From Micromonospora_J zhanjiangensis (GTDB taxonomy: Bacteria > Actinomycetota > Actinomycetes > Mycobacteriales > Micromonosporaceae), in NCBI RefSeq assembly GCF_042650605.1, contig NZ_JBHSBN010000008.1:234699-298698 (forward strand): a DNA stretch of 64,000 bases, read 5' to 3'. The notes beneath the pieces were generated by a model. It searched no databases. It was not told where the DNA came from and worked only from the letters and a program-made list of their open reading frames with translations. Positions 42,475-50,693 of the stretch are shown one piece after another (the first letter of the stretch is position 1; each line of letters starts with the position of its first letter). Made by a program: the position numbers and the translations under genes.

Positions 42475-43236
42475 TCAGCCGAGGGTGGCGTGCATCTCCC
42501 AGACCAGGATCTCGGCCGGTTCGGTGGCGGTGACCCGCTGCCCGCCGGTGGCGGTGAAGCGGACCGCGTCGCCGGTGCCGAGCGGTTGCGTGCCTTCGAG
42601 GTGGACCGCGCCGCGGGGCACGAACAGGTGCAGGAACGGCGCGTCGGGCAGTTCCACGCTCTGGCCGGCGTCCAGCCGGGCGGCGTAGAGCGCGGCGTAC
42701 CGGTTCTTGATCCGGATGGCGGCGGCGCCGTCGTGCTTGGCCATGCCGGACGCGACGGGCACCAGGTCGCCGGAGAGCAACTCGCCGTCGATCTCGAGCT
42801 GTTCGTAGCCGGGCGTGATGCCGGGCTCGTCGGGGACCACCCACATCTGGACGAAGTGGACCGGGTCGGTGTGCTGGTCGCCGCCGAGGCGCCAGGAGTC
42901 GTTCTTCTCCGAGTGCAGGATGCCGGTGCCGGCGCTCATCCGCTGGGCCAGGCCCGGGTAGATGACCCCGGAGTGGCCGGTGGAGTCCTGGTGCACCAGC
43001 GAACCGCGCAGCACCCAGGTGACGATCTCCATGTCCCGGTGCGGGTGGGTCTCGAAGCCCGAGCCGGGGGTCACCACGTCGTCGTTGTTGACCAGCAGCA
43101 GCCCGTGGTGGGTGTTGGCCGGGTCGTGGTGTCCGCCGAACGAGAACGAGTGCTTCGAGTCCAGCCAGGAGATCTTGGTCTTGAAGCGGTCACCGGCGCG
43201 GCGGATGTCCGTCTTCGGGGTCAACAGGGTGCTCAT
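42475..43236 (-). CDS. Pirin-family cupin protein
   Basis: This is a 253-residue two-cupin protein. The metal-site motif HPHRDMEIVTWVLRG and SGVIYPGLAQRMSAGTGILHSEKN are typical of pirins (YhhW/quercetinase type), with a second degenerate cupin at the C-terminus. Bacterial pirins bind iron and some cleave flavonols. It lies 57 bases upstream of the nitroreductase and 83 bases downstream of the YceI gene, all on the reverse strand. Confidence 0.9.
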   Translation of the reverse strand: MSTLLTPKTDIRRAGDRFKTKISWLDSKHSFSFGGHHDPANTHHGLLLVNNDDVVTPGSGFETHPHRDMEIVTWVLRGSLVHQDSTGHSGVIYPGLAQRMSAGTGILHSEKNDSWRLGGDQHTDPVHFVQMWVVPDEPGITPGYEQLEIDGELLSGDLVPVASGMAKHDGAAAIRIKNRYAALYAARLDAGQSVELPDAPFLHLFVPRGAVHLEGTQPLGTGDAVRFTATGGQRVTATEPAEILVWEMHATLG

Positions 43237-43319
43237 GGGATCTTTCCTCCCGGCTGGTCGCGGTGGTGCGGGTGGTCGGGAACGGGCCCCGGTCCGGCCG
43301 GGGCCCGTCCCGAGCCGGT

Positions 43320-43880
43320 TCAGGCGTTCTTGATCGCGGAGACCTCGAACTCCAGGGTGATCTTGTCGCTGACCAGCACGCCACCGGCCTCCAGCGCCGC
43401 GTTCCAGGTCACGCCGTAGTCCTTGCGGTTGATGGTCACCGCGCCCTCGAAGCCGACCCGCAGGTTGCCGAACGGGTCGGTGGCCGCGCCCTCGTACGCG
43501 AAGGGGATGGTCACCGAGTTGGTGACGCCCTTGACGGTCAGGTCGCCGGTCAGGTCGAAGCTGGCCTCGCCGGTCTGGGTGAAGGCCGTGGAGACGAAGG
43601 TGATCTCCGGGTACGTCTCCATCGCCAGGAAGTCGTTGCCGCGCAGGTGCTCGTCCCGCTGCGCGTTGCGGGTGTCGATGCTCTTGGCGGTGATCCGCAC
43701 CGTGACGGCGGTGGCGGCCGGGTTGGCCGCGTCGAAGGTGGCGGTGCCCTCGAACTCGTTGAACGCGCCGCGGACCTTGGTCACCATCGCGTGTCGGGCC
43801 ACGAAGCCGATCCGGGTGTGGCTCGGGTCGATGGTGTAGCTGCCGGTCAGCGAGCTCAGGTCGGTGGTGGTGGTGGTCAT
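43320..43880 (-). CDS. YceI-family lipocalin-like protein
   Basis: This 186-residue protein has the YceI signature SYTIDPSHTRIGFVARHAMVTKVRGAFNEF, ITAKSIDTRNAQRDEHLRGNDFL, and LTVKGVTNSVTIPF. YceI proteins form a lipocalin-like barrel that binds isoprenoid quinones or similar lipids. There is no signal peptide, so this copy is cytoplasmic. It is the first gene of the operon under MarR-type control; its promoter is overlapped by operator copies at 43901 and 43933. Confidence 0.9.
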   Translation of the reverse strand: MTTTTTDLSSLTGSYTIDPSHTRIGFVARHAMVTKVRGAFNEFEGTATFDAANPAATAVTVRITAKSIDTRNAQRDEHLRGNDFLAMETYPEITFVSTAFTQTGEASFDLTGDLTVKGVTNSVTIPFAYEGAATDPFGNLRVGFEGAVTINRKDYGVTWNAALEAGGVLVSDKITLEFEVSAIKNA

Positions 43881-43900
43881 CTCGGTGTCTCCCTCGGTCG

Positions 43901-43912
43901 ATGATGTGTCAT
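43901..43912. promoter_or_regulatory. MarR operator copy 1 (ATGATGTGTCAT)
   Basis: A palindrome-type 12-mer (ATGA....TCAT) placed just downstream of the predicted YceI transcript start, 21 bases before its ATG. It is identical to copy 3. Confidence 0.65.
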
Positions 43913-43925
43913 CTACACCTCACTC

Positions 43926-43953
43926 AACTTACATGACGCATCATTCATTCCAA
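43926..43953 (-). promoter_or_regulatory. Promoter of the YceI-pirin-nitroreductase operon
   Basis: On the reverse strand, -35 TTGGAA (43953-43948), a 16-base spacer and -10 TAAGTT (43931-43926). Operator copy 2 occupies the spacer, so bound regulator would block RNA polymerase. Confidence 0.55.
43933..43944. promoter_or_regulatory. MarR operator copy 2 (ATGACGCATCAT)
   Basis: This copy is the same palindrome with two central changes when read on the opposite strand. It lies exactly between the -35 and -10 elements of the YceI promoter, 32 bases centre-to-centre from copy 1. Confidence 0.65.
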
Positions 43954-43955
43954 AG

Positions 43956-43967
43956 ATGATGTGTCAT
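43956..43967. promoter_or_regulatory. MarR operator copy 3 (ATGATGTGTCAT)
   Basis: This copy is identical to copy 1 and lies 23 bases centre-to-centre from copy 2. It covers the -35 position of the marR promoter, which implies autorepression. Confidence 0.65.
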
Positions 43968-43977
43968 GTACCACTGG

Positions 43978-43983
43978 TACGCT
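43978..43983 (+). promoter_or_regulatory. -10 element TACGCT of the marR gene
   Basis: TACGCT is followed by six bases and the ATG at 43990, a leaderless layout. Its -35 position falls in operator copy 3. Confidence 0.5.
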
Positions 43984-43989
43984 GGAGCC

Positions 43990-44502
43990 ATGACCGGCAC
44001 CCGATGGCTTGACGCCGACGAACAGCGCGCCTGGCGGGCGTACCTGCAGATGCAGGCCCGGCTGACCGCCCGGCTGGGCCGGCAGTTGCAGGCCGACGCC
44101 GGCCTGTCGCTGGCCGACTACCACGTGCTCGTGCAGCTCACCGAGGCCCCCGACGGCCGGCTCCGGCCGTACGAGTTGCAGCGGAGCCTGGAGTGGGAGC
44201 AGAGCCGGCTGTCGCACCACCTGGCCCGGATGCAGCGTCGGGGCCTGGTCGGCCGGGAGGAGTGCCCGTCCGACGCGCGGGGCGCCTTCGTGGTGATCAC
44301 CGATGCCGGCCGGCGGGCCATCGAGACCGCCGCGCCGGGCCATGTCGACGCGGTCCGGCGCTACTTCCTCGACGGCCTCGACCGCGGCCAGCTCGCCGAG
44401 CTGGAACGGCTCGCCACCCAGGTGATCGAGCGGCTCGGTCAGGACGCCTGCCCGGCCGAGGCCGGGCGCTGCCCCGACGAGCCGGCCGACGCCGGGCGCT
44501 GA
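43990..44502 (+). CDS. MarR-family transcriptional regulator
   Basis: This 170-residue protein starts at the ATG at 43990 (an upstream in-frame ATG at 43966 lies inside the operator). The winged helix-turn-helix is clear: LSLADYHVLVQLTEAPDGRLRPYELQRSLEWEQSRLSHHLARMQRRGLVGREECPSDARGAFVVITDAGR. It is flanked by dimerisation helices, and the tail is Cys-containing (QDACPAEAGRCPDEP). The divergent YceI operon and three matching operators indicate that it represses that operon and itself. The two tail cysteines could sense electrophiles; this is speculation. It converges with the iniC-like gene across a four-base gap. Confidence 0.9.
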   Translation: MTGTRWLDADEQRAWRAYLQMQARLTARLGRQLQADAGLSLADYHVLVQLTEAPDGRLRPYELQRSLEWEQSRLSHHLARMQRRGLVGREECPSDARGAFVVITDAGRRAIETAAPGHVDAVRRYFLDGLDRGQLAELERLATQVIERLGQDACPAEAGRCPDEPADAGR

Positions 44503-44512
44503 CCGCTCAGCG
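44497..44512. terminator. Hairpin containing both stop codons of marR and iniC-like gene
   Basis: CGCTGA, loop CCGC, TCAGCG form a perfect six-base-pair stem. The TGA of the forward gene and the TGA of the reverse gene (read as TCA) close the loop. The design repeats the one at 20481. Confidence 0.45.
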
Positions 44513-45976
44513 ACCGCCCTCGGTGATCTCGGCGAGGATGCCCTCGCAGGTGCGGACCACCACCCGGGCCGCCCGTTGCCGGGCCGCCGTCGATTCCGGC
44601 TGCTCCGCGAGTTCGCGCCAGCGCACCAACGCGTCGCAGGTGGCGGTCCACAACCCGTCGTCGTCGGCGGTGTCGTTTAGCCCCAGCCGGGCGGGCAGGC
44701 TGACGCCCTGCCCGCCGACCAGCCGGTGCGCGTCGGCCGTCAGGTCGGCGGCCAGGCCGAGTCGCGGGTCGCCCAACGCCGCGAGCAGCCGCAGCTCCCG
44801 GAAGTCGTGCGCGCCCGCGAGGATCTGCTCGACCGCCGCGAGCAGTTCCGCGCTGCCGGGCCGGCGCGCCGTCCGGGCCAGCGACTCCAGCCCGAGCAGC
44901 GCCGACCGTGCCTTGAGCACGTCGGTCCGTTCGATGAAGTAGCGGGCCACCGCGGTACGCAGCTCGGCCAGCCCGCTGCGCCGGATCAGCTCGGCGGACA
45001 GCCGGGCCCGGCTGTCCGCGCCGGAGCGGATCAGCGTGCTCGCCAGTCGCAGCCCGAACAGTCCGAACCGGTCCAGCAGCGCGGCTCGCACCGGGGCGTC
45101 CAGGTATCTCGGCAGGTTCGCGCGGAGGAACCGGTCGGCGGAGAGCAGCGCCGCGTCCCGTTCCACCCGGTCCGCGTCGGCCAGCGCGGCCAGCGCGGTG
45201 AAGTCCGACTCGCTCATCACCCGGCCGGCCAGGCCCACCACGCCGCTGACCGCCACCGCGTCCACGCAGCATGCCGCAACCCGCTGGTCCCGGCGCTGAC
45301 GACGGGCCAGTTGCTGGGCGGTGAGCAGGGCGTCCACCCGGCCACCGCCGACCTCGTCGGCCCGGGACAGCACCAGCAGGACGTTCACCGGCGCGGCCTG
45401 CCCCACCGCGCTGTCCCGGACGGGTTCCAGCGCCCGCAGGTCGGTGTCCCGCCCGTCGCGGGTCAGGTACAGCACCGCGTCGGCGTCCCGCAGCACCCGG
45501 TCCAGCACCGGCGAGGGCCGGTTGCCGTCCGGGTCGTCGACCGCGGGAGTGTCGATCAGCGTGGCCTGCCGCAGGGCCCGGGTCGGCCACCGCACCACGA
45601 CATCCTCGACCTCGCCCGACGGCCAGCCGACCGGGTCGATCCGCAGCCCGGCGGCCGACTTGGCGACCGTCAACTCCTGCGCCGGGCCGGTGACCGGGTA
45701 GGCGGTGGCCCGCGGCTGCGGACCGTCCTCGTACCAGACGAAGGCCCGACCGGCGGGCTCGACGCCGAGCGGGGCGACCTCCTCGCCCATGACCGCGTTG
45801 ATCACGGTCGACTTGCCGGACCGCCACGGCCCGGCCACCGCCAGCCGGACCGGCTCCTCCAGCCGGCCGAGCTGCTGCCGCAGGTGGCCGGTGGCCCGGC
45901 GGTCGTCGGCGTAGACCGCCAGGGCGTCCTGCAGCGTGCCCCAGACCGCCTCGGCCAGCCGCAGCCCGTACGTCAC
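44507..45976 (-). CDS. iniC: Dynamin-like GTPase, IniC type
   Basis: This 489-residue protein has a GTPase domain with P-loop VAGPWRSGKST (K55), switch 2 LIDTPAVDDP and the NVLLVLSRADEV strand in the TKxD position. A helical C-terminal half with many Leu/Ala/Arg heptads follows. The GTG start overlaps the stop of the IniA-like gene (GTGA). In mycobacteria IniA and IniC are dynamin-like proteins that remodel the membrane under cell-wall stress such as isoniazid. The gene order here (B, A, C) matches the mycobacterial operon, which supports the name. The assignment is by fold and synteny. Confidence 0.75.
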   Translation of the reverse strand: MTYGLRLAEAVWGTLQDALAVYADDRRATGHLRQQLGRLEEPVRLAVAGPWRSGKSTVINAVMGEEVAPLGVEPAGRAFVWYEDGPQPRATAYPVTGPAQELTVAKSAAGLRIDPVGWPSGEVEDVVVRWPTRALRQATLIDTPAVDDPDGNRPSPVLDRVLRDADAVLYLTRDGRDTDLRALEPVRDSAVGQAAPVNVLLVLSRADEVGGGRVDALLTAQQLARRQRRDQRVAACCVDAVAVSGVVGLAGRVMSESDFTALAALADADRVERDAALLSADRFLRANLPRYLDAPVRAALLDRFGLFGLRLASTLIRSGADSRARLSAELIRRSGLAELRTAVARYFIERTDVLKARSALLGLESLARTARRPGSAELLAAVEQILAGAHDFRELRLLAALGDPRLGLAADLTADAHRLVGGQGVSLPARLGLNDTADDDGLWTATCDALVRWRELAEQPESTAARQRAARVVVRTCEGILAEITEGGR

Positions 45977-47829
45977 AGCTTGGTGGCCAGTCCGGGAGCC
46001 GCGCCGCGCGGCATGCCCAGCCGCTGGGCCTGCTCGTAGACGGCGGCCAGCCGGGCCATCTTCTGCTGGATCTCCCGTTGCCGCTGTTCGCGGATCGCCG
46101 CGTCGGCGTCCGCCTCCTGCTTGGCGGTGCGGAACGACTGGACGATGGCCTCCTGCAACTGCTCGGTCGACGCCGCGAAGTGGTCCCGCAGCGTCCGTTG
46201 CACCTGCCGGGCGGTGTCCCGGACCTCCTTGGTCACCCGGACGAAGTAGTCGTCGACGTACCGCTGGACGGCGGTCTTCACCATCGACTGGCGACGCCGC
46301 AGCAGGGACCTGCTCTCGTCCCAGACGCTCTTGCCGCCGAAGACCGCGCCGGCGCCGACCGACACCACGTTGATCATGGGCATGCCGGCGAGGGTGGTGG
46401 CCAGGCCGAACATCAGCACCCCACCGTACGAGCCCTTCATCCCGGTGATCAGCTTGTGACTGGCGGAGAACTTGTCGATCGTCGGCCGGTCCAGGACGGG
46501 CAACTCGTCGGCCGACTCCGCCAGCCGCGCCGGTGACCAGCCGGGCAGGGCGTCCCGGCCGTACCGGGCGAAGTTGTCGGCGACCCGGCGGGCGGTCCAG
46601 TCGCAGCGCTGGGCGAACCAGCGCCGGTTGTCCCGGGTCGCCTCGATCAGGCTCTGCTCCAGCCACCGCTGGAAGTCGTCCCAGCCGGTCAGCGGGTCGG
46701 CCGTGTCGAACGCCTCGTCCACCACCTTGAGGATGCGCCGGGTCCGGTCCCGCAGGTCGTACTCGACGTCGGAGATCAGGTCGGCCATCTCGTCGCCCAG
46801 CATGTTCTGCCAGCGGGCGGTGCACCGGCGCAGCTCGTCGACCTCGCGCTGGGCGGCGCGCAGCCGCGACATCGGCGCGGACTGCTCGCCGGCGTCCTGG
46901 TCGGACAGTTCCGCGCGCAGCGGCGCGGCCAACTGCTCGACGACGTTGCGGACGATCAACGCGACCGCGGACCGGGCCAGTGTGTCGGCCTTGCCGGTCA
47001 GGTCCCGGCGCAGCCGGGCGATCAGTTCCGGGAAGCCCGACTCGGCGTTGAGCGCCCGGTCGTCGGTGCCGGCGGCCCGCAGCCGCAGCGCCGCCGAGAC
47101 GCAGATCAGTGCGGCGGGGATGCCGGCGCCGGCCAGGTGTCCCCGGTTGCGGTCGGCCACCGTACGCCAGTCCGGCACCAGGTCGGTCTTGGTCTGCACC
47201 ACGACCACGTTGCTGTGCGACTGCATGACGTGCAGCAGCAGGTTCAACTCGCCGACCGACAACTCCCGGGTCGAGTCGGACACCAGCAGCACCGTGTCGG
47301 CCCGGACGGTGGTGGCCTCCGGCACCGCCGTACCGCCGGGTGTGCCGGCGGCGTCGGTGCCGGGCGTGTCGACCAGCACCAGGCCCGCGTTCAGCAACTC
47401 CCGGGGGACGCCGATCTCGACGTGCGTGGCCGGCCCGCCGGGTCGACCACCGCGGCCGGCGATCCGGGCCGCGACCTGGTCCAGCGGTACGGGTGTCCGG
47501 TCGACGCCACCGTCCACCGGGTTGGCCGGCGACCCGCCGCCGGCGATGGCCGCGCTCACCAGGGCCGCGGCGGGGGCGGGTGCGTGCCGGACCACCGTCG
47601 GCAGGGCGGTGGTGGGTCCGTCGCCGACCGGGCACACCGGGGCGTTGATCAGAGCGTTGACCAGTTGGCTCTTGCCCTGCTTGGGCTCACCGACGACCAG
47701 CACCCGAAGCGCCGGGTCGAGCAGGTGGGCGCGCTTGTGCTGGACGTTGCGGAGCAGGTCACTGCGCCCGTGGGCGACACAGAGCCGGGCGACTTCGTCC
47801 AGCACGTCCAACCAGATCGGGGCGATCAC
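45973..47829 (-). CDS. iniA: Dynamin-like GTPase, IniA type
   Basis: This 618-residue protein starts at a GTG. GTPase motifs are P-loop VVGEPKQGKSQ (K53), switch 1 Thr region GPTTALPT, VLVDTPGTDAAG and VVVVQTKTDLV. The helical middle and a hydrophobic hairpin (GVLMFGLATTLAGMPMINVVSVGAGAVFGG) correspond to the membrane paddle of bacterial dynamins. A long coiled-coil tail follows (EQLQEAIVQSFRTAKQEADADAAIREQRQREIQQKMARLA). It probably assembles on the inner membrane. It is preceded by a strong hairpin separating it from the iniB-like gene and is translationally coupled to the IniC-like gene. Confidence 0.8.
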   Translation of the reverse strand: MIAPIWLDVLDEVARLCVAHGRSDLLRNVQHKRAHLLDPALRVLVVGEPKQGKSQLVNALINAPVCPVGDGPTTALPTVVRHAPAPAAALVSAAIAGGGSPANPVDGGVDRTPVPLDQVAARIAGRGGRPGGPATHVEIGVPRELLNAGLVLVDTPGTDAAGTPGGTAVPEATTVRADTVLLVSDSTRELSVGELNLLLHVMQSHSNVVVVQTKTDLVPDWRTVADRNRGHLAGAGIPAALICVSAALRLRAAGTDDRALNAESGFPELIARLRRDLTGKADTLARSAVALIVRNVVEQLAAPLRAELSDQDAGEQSAPMSRLRAAQREVDELRRCTARWQNMLGDEMADLISDVEYDLRDRTRRILKVVDEAFDTADPLTGWDDFQRWLEQSLIEATRDNRRWFAQRCDWTARRVADNFARYGRDALPGWSPARLAESADELPVLDRPTIDKFSASHKLITGMKGSYGGVLMFGLATTLAGMPMINVVSVGAGAVFGGKSVWDESRSLLRRRQSMVKTAVQRYVDDYFVRVTKEVRDTARQVQRTLRDHFAASTEQLQEAIVQSFRTAKQEADADAAIREQRQREIQQKMARLAAVYEQAQRLGMPRGAAPGLATKL

Positions 47830-47876
47830 GCTGCAATTGTGCTGAAATTTCTACATTTTTCAAGAGGAAGAGGGGC

Positions 47877-47919
47877 GGGCGCGGGCCGGATCATGGCAGA
47901 TGAGATCCGGCCCGCGCCC
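47877..47919 (-). terminator. Strong hairpin between iniB-like and iniA-like genes (possible attenuator)
   Basis: Sixteen-base perfect arms GGGCGCGGGCCGGATC and GATCCGGCCCGCGCCC flank an 11-base loop. On the reverse strand it follows the iniB-like gene by 133 bases and precedes the iniA-like start by 48 bases; a pyrimidine-rich stretch follows it. It would end most iniB transcripts and make GTPase expression depend on read-through or a separate start. Confidence 0.65.
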
Positions 47920-48051
47920 TGTGCTGAGCGGAAGGTCGCAGCTCAGTGAGCCTCTTCAACCTGCAATCGCGCCCGCGTGCCGGACCGTGACAGGAAGCGC
48001 GTTCAGTGTGGGAGAGGTCACATGAGGTTCATCGGGTTGTGGCGCGGTGAC

Positions 48052-48972
48052 TCAGTGCAGCAGGTCGAGACCGAGCAGGCCGCCGTGGTGGGCCGAGGTC
48101 TCGGTCTCCGCGTGGGCGCCGGCGCTCGCGCCGCCGCTGACGCTGCCGGTCAGACCACCGGTCAGGCCGTGCACCGAGTCGGTCAGCCCGGACGTCGCCC
48201 CGTGCAGGGTGCCGTTCAGGCCGCCCAGCGCGCCGTCGGTGTGCCCGGTCACGCCGCCCAGCACGCCGTCGGCCGTGCCGGTGACGCCGCCCAGCACGCC
48301 GTCCGCGGTGTGCCCGACGCCACCCAGGTGGTCGGTCAGGCCGGTGGAGCCGACCAGCCCGGTCGCGGTGTGCAGGGTCGAGGACACGTCCAACGACCCG
48401 CCGGTGAGCCCGCCCGCCGTCAGGCCGTCGACGTGCTCCTGCACGCCGGACAGCGCCGGGCCGGTCACCGCGTCGGTGCCGAGCACGTCGCCGGCCGGCG
48501 TGTTGAGGTCGGTCACGTCGAGCGAGCCGGCCACGTCGTGCACCGCGCTCAGGTCGCTGGTCAGGCCCGCCGGCCCGACGCCGAAGGCGAGGCCCGGCAT
48601 GATCGTGGCCCCGGCGGCGTAGCTGCCCGCGTCGACCGCGAGGGCGCCGGCGATGCCGGCGCTGACGTCCAGGTTCGCCGACGGCGCGGTGACCGGCAGG
48701 TGCGACGTGATCAGCTGGAGCTGGCCGACCGGGTCGATGTCGGTCAGGCCACCCAGGTCGACCGGCTGGCCGAGCGCGCCCAGGGCCGCGGCCTCCGGCA
48801 CCGGTACGGAGTCGACCACCAGCGGCACGACGTCCTGCACGTCGGCGGCGGTGACGTCGGCCAGCCCGGCGTCGTGCAGGGCGCCCTCGGGGTCCAGGTC
48901 GAACGCCGACCGGGCGTCCGGGTCGGTCAACAGGTTGAGCACGAAGTCGTGCAGCGTCTGGGCCGAGCTCAT
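48052..48972 (-). CDS. iniB: IniB N-terminal domain protein with Gly/Thr/Val-rich repeats
   Basis: This 306-residue protein starts at the ATG at 48972, ten bases after GAGGAG. The first 60 residues (AQTLHDFVLNLLTDPDARSAFDLDPEGALHDAGLADVTAADVQDVVPLVVD) are the IniB N-terminal helical domain. The rest is a low-complexity Gly/Leu/Thr/Val/Asp repeat region (VTGTADGVLGGVTGHTDGALGG). Mycobacterial IniB is a Gly-rich protein of unknown biochemical role in the wall-stress operon. There is no signal peptide, so export, if any, would be by another route. It heads the iniB-A-C unit and is divergent from the Hsp70-LuxR pair. Confidence 0.8.
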   Translation of the reverse strand: MSSAQTLHDFVLNLLTDPDARSAFDLDPEGALHDAGLADVTAADVQDVVPLVVDSVPVPEAAALGALGQPVDLGGLTDIDPVGQLQLITSHLPVTAPSANLDVSAGIAGALAVDAGSYAAGATIMPGLAFGVGPAGLTSDLSAVHDVAGSLDVTDLNTPAGDVLGTDAVTGPALSGVQEHVDGLTAGGLTGGSLDVSSTLHTATGLVGSTGLTDHLGGVGHTADGVLGGVTGTADGVLGGVTGHTDGALGGLNGTLHGATSGLTDSVHGLTGGLTGSVSGGASAGAHAETETSAHHGGLLGLDLLH

Positions 48973-49054
48973 TGTGCTGGTTCTCCTCAACAGTGGCCGG
49001 ATGGCTGTCGTCCGCGGCGACCCGTTCGAAGCCGGGACGGCGGCGCGGTTACGA

Positions 49055-49146
49055 CGCTAGGGGCGGCGCCACGGTCCGGTCATCGGGGCGGCGTCCCGTA
49101 TCCGGTCCACCCGCGTTAGGGGATCGTCCGGATTGGACGTTAGGGG
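49055..49146. promoter_or_regulatory. Three CGYTAGGGG direct repeats in the iniB/Hsp70 divergent region
   Basis: CGCTAGGGG at 49055, CGTTAGGGG at 49114 and again at 49138 are in the same orientation. The last two are 24 bases apart. They fill the 317-base gap between the divergent units, which otherwise holds no gene. They are candidate binding sites for the LuxR-family protein encoded downstream; this is inference. Confidence 0.4.
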
Positions 49147-49289
49147 GAACGGGTCACACCGAACGGACGTCCGCCCCGATCTGTTACGTCTGGCCGCCCC
49201 GGCGCGATACGACAGTCGGGGACCGGTACGCCGCGCCGCGGTACCGCCCCCGGACCGACCGCTCGACTCGTGGTGGGGGTAACCAACGG

Positions 49290-50693
49290 ATGCCGTACGT
49301 CCTCGGAATCGACGCAGGCAGCAGCACCACCGCCGCCGCGGTGTCCCGGATCCGCGGCGGGACCTGGACCCGTCCCGAACCGGTGGAGCTCGAACCGGGC
49401 TCGACCGCCGTACCGTCCGTGGTGTACCTGGCCGAGCACGGCGAGCTGGCCGTCGGCGACCCGCCGGCCGGCAGCCCGGACGGCGAGCGCAAGGCGCGCG
49501 ACTTCGTCGGACGGGTCGGTGACGACGTACCGGTGCTGGTGGGTGGCCGCTCGTGCACCGCCGAGGAACTCACCGCGGTACTGGCCCGGTGGGTGGTCGA
49601 CCGGGTCACCACCGGGGTCGGCGAACGCCCCGAGGCGATCGTCCTGGCCCATCCGAGCGGCTGGGGGGCGTACCGCCGGGGGTTGCTGCACCGGGCGCTG
49701 TGGGAGATCGGCCTCGGTGACGCGGTGCTGCTGCCCCGGGCGGTGGCGGCGACCGAGAGCCACGCCGCCCGCGGCTTCGGCGGCACCACCGCGGCGGTCT
49801 ACACCCTGGGCGGCACCAGCTTCGAGGCGACCGCGGTCCGGGCCACCGAGCGCGGCGGGTTCGCCACGGTCGGGCTGGCGCAGCGGCTGGACGAGTTCGG
49901 CGGCGCGGAGTTGGACGAGATCCTGGCCGAGCACGTGCGTACCGTCCTGGGCCGGTCGGCGGTCGGCGGTCGGTCGGCCGGCGGGTCCGCGCCGCCCGAC
50001 CTGCGGGCCGCCTGCGCGCGGGCGCGGCGGGACCTGGCCGTGGCCACCGAGACCGACGTGTTGGTCCGGTCGCCCGCCGGCCCGGTGCGGATCCCGGTGA
50101 CCCGGGCCGAGTACGAGGAGATGATCCGTCCGGCCCTGCGTACCACCGTGGACCTGCTGGACCGGGCGGTCCGTTGGGCCGGGCTGGCGCCGGACCAACT
50201 CGACGGGGTGCTGCTGGCCGGCGGGTCGGCCCGGATCCCGCTGCTCACCGAGCTGCTGACCGCGCGGTTCCCCGGCCCGGTGCAGGTGCAGGCCGAACCG
50301 CGGACCACCGCCGCGACCGGCGCCGCGCTCGCCGGCTGCCAGGTCGCGGCCCGCAGCACCGGCGTCCGGCCGGCCCGGCCCGCGCCCCGGTCGCCCGCGC
50401 CGGACCGGCGTCACGACCCGGCCGACCGGCACGGTGTCGCCCCCGCCGACCAGGCCCACCACGGCGCCGTCCCCGACCGGTACGGCAACGAGCTCGCCCA
50501 CCGCCGGGCGGGCACCCTGGACCGCTACCCGGACGAGGCGCGGCACGGCGACCCGACCCGCTACCCGGCCGACACCGGATACGGCGACGACGCCCCGGAA
50601 CCACCGCCCCGACCGCCGGTCCGACTCGCCCCGCTGGAGCTGCCCAAGGCGTCCCGGCTGGCCCTGGTTCGCGGCCGGGGACGCGCCGAATGA
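49290..50693 (+). CDS. Divergent Hsp70-family protein lacking a substrate-binding domain
   Basis: This is a 467-residue protein. Residues 1-350 are an Hsp70/actin-like ATPase: YVLGIDAGSSTTAAAV (phosphate 1), YTLGGTSFEATAV in place of the usual DLGGGTFD phosphate 2 box (the leading Asp is Thr), and VLLAGGSARIPLL. The remaining 115 residues are Pro/Arg/His/Asp-rich and disordered. The altered phosphate 2 loop suggests weak or absent ATP hydrolysis. It overlaps the LuxR-type gene by four bases (ATGA). Hsp70-like genes next to IniB and dynamin genes recur in actinobacteria (from memory), so a joint envelope-stress role is likely. Confidence 0.82.
   Translation: MPYVLGIDAGSSTTAAAVSRIRGGTWTRPEPVELEPGSTAVPSVVYLAEHGELAVGDPPAGSPDGERKARDFVGRVGDDVPVLVGGRSCTAEELTAVLARWVVDRVTTGVGERPEAIVLAHPSGWGAYRRGLLHRALWEIGLGDAVLLPRAVAATESHAARGFGGTTAAVYTLGGTSFEATAVRATERGGFATVGLAQRLDEFGGAELDEILAEHVRTVLGRSAVGGRSAGGSAPPDLRAACARARRDLAVATETDVLVRSPAGPVRIPVTRAEYEEMIRPALRTTVDLLDRAVRWAGLAPDQLDGVLLAGGSARIPLLTELLTARFPGPVQVQAEPRTTAATGAALAGCQVAARSTGVRPARPAPRSPAPDRRHDPADRHGVAPADQAHHGAVPDRYGNELAHRRAGTLDRYPDEARHGDPTRYPADTGYGDDAPEPPPRPPVRLAPLELPKASRLALVRGRGRAE

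Noticed and set aside
44726..47845. Long forward frames opposite the iniA/iniC genes
   Set aside because: They mirror the GTPase genes, lack domains and ribosome sites, and contain Arg/Gln/Pro low complexity.
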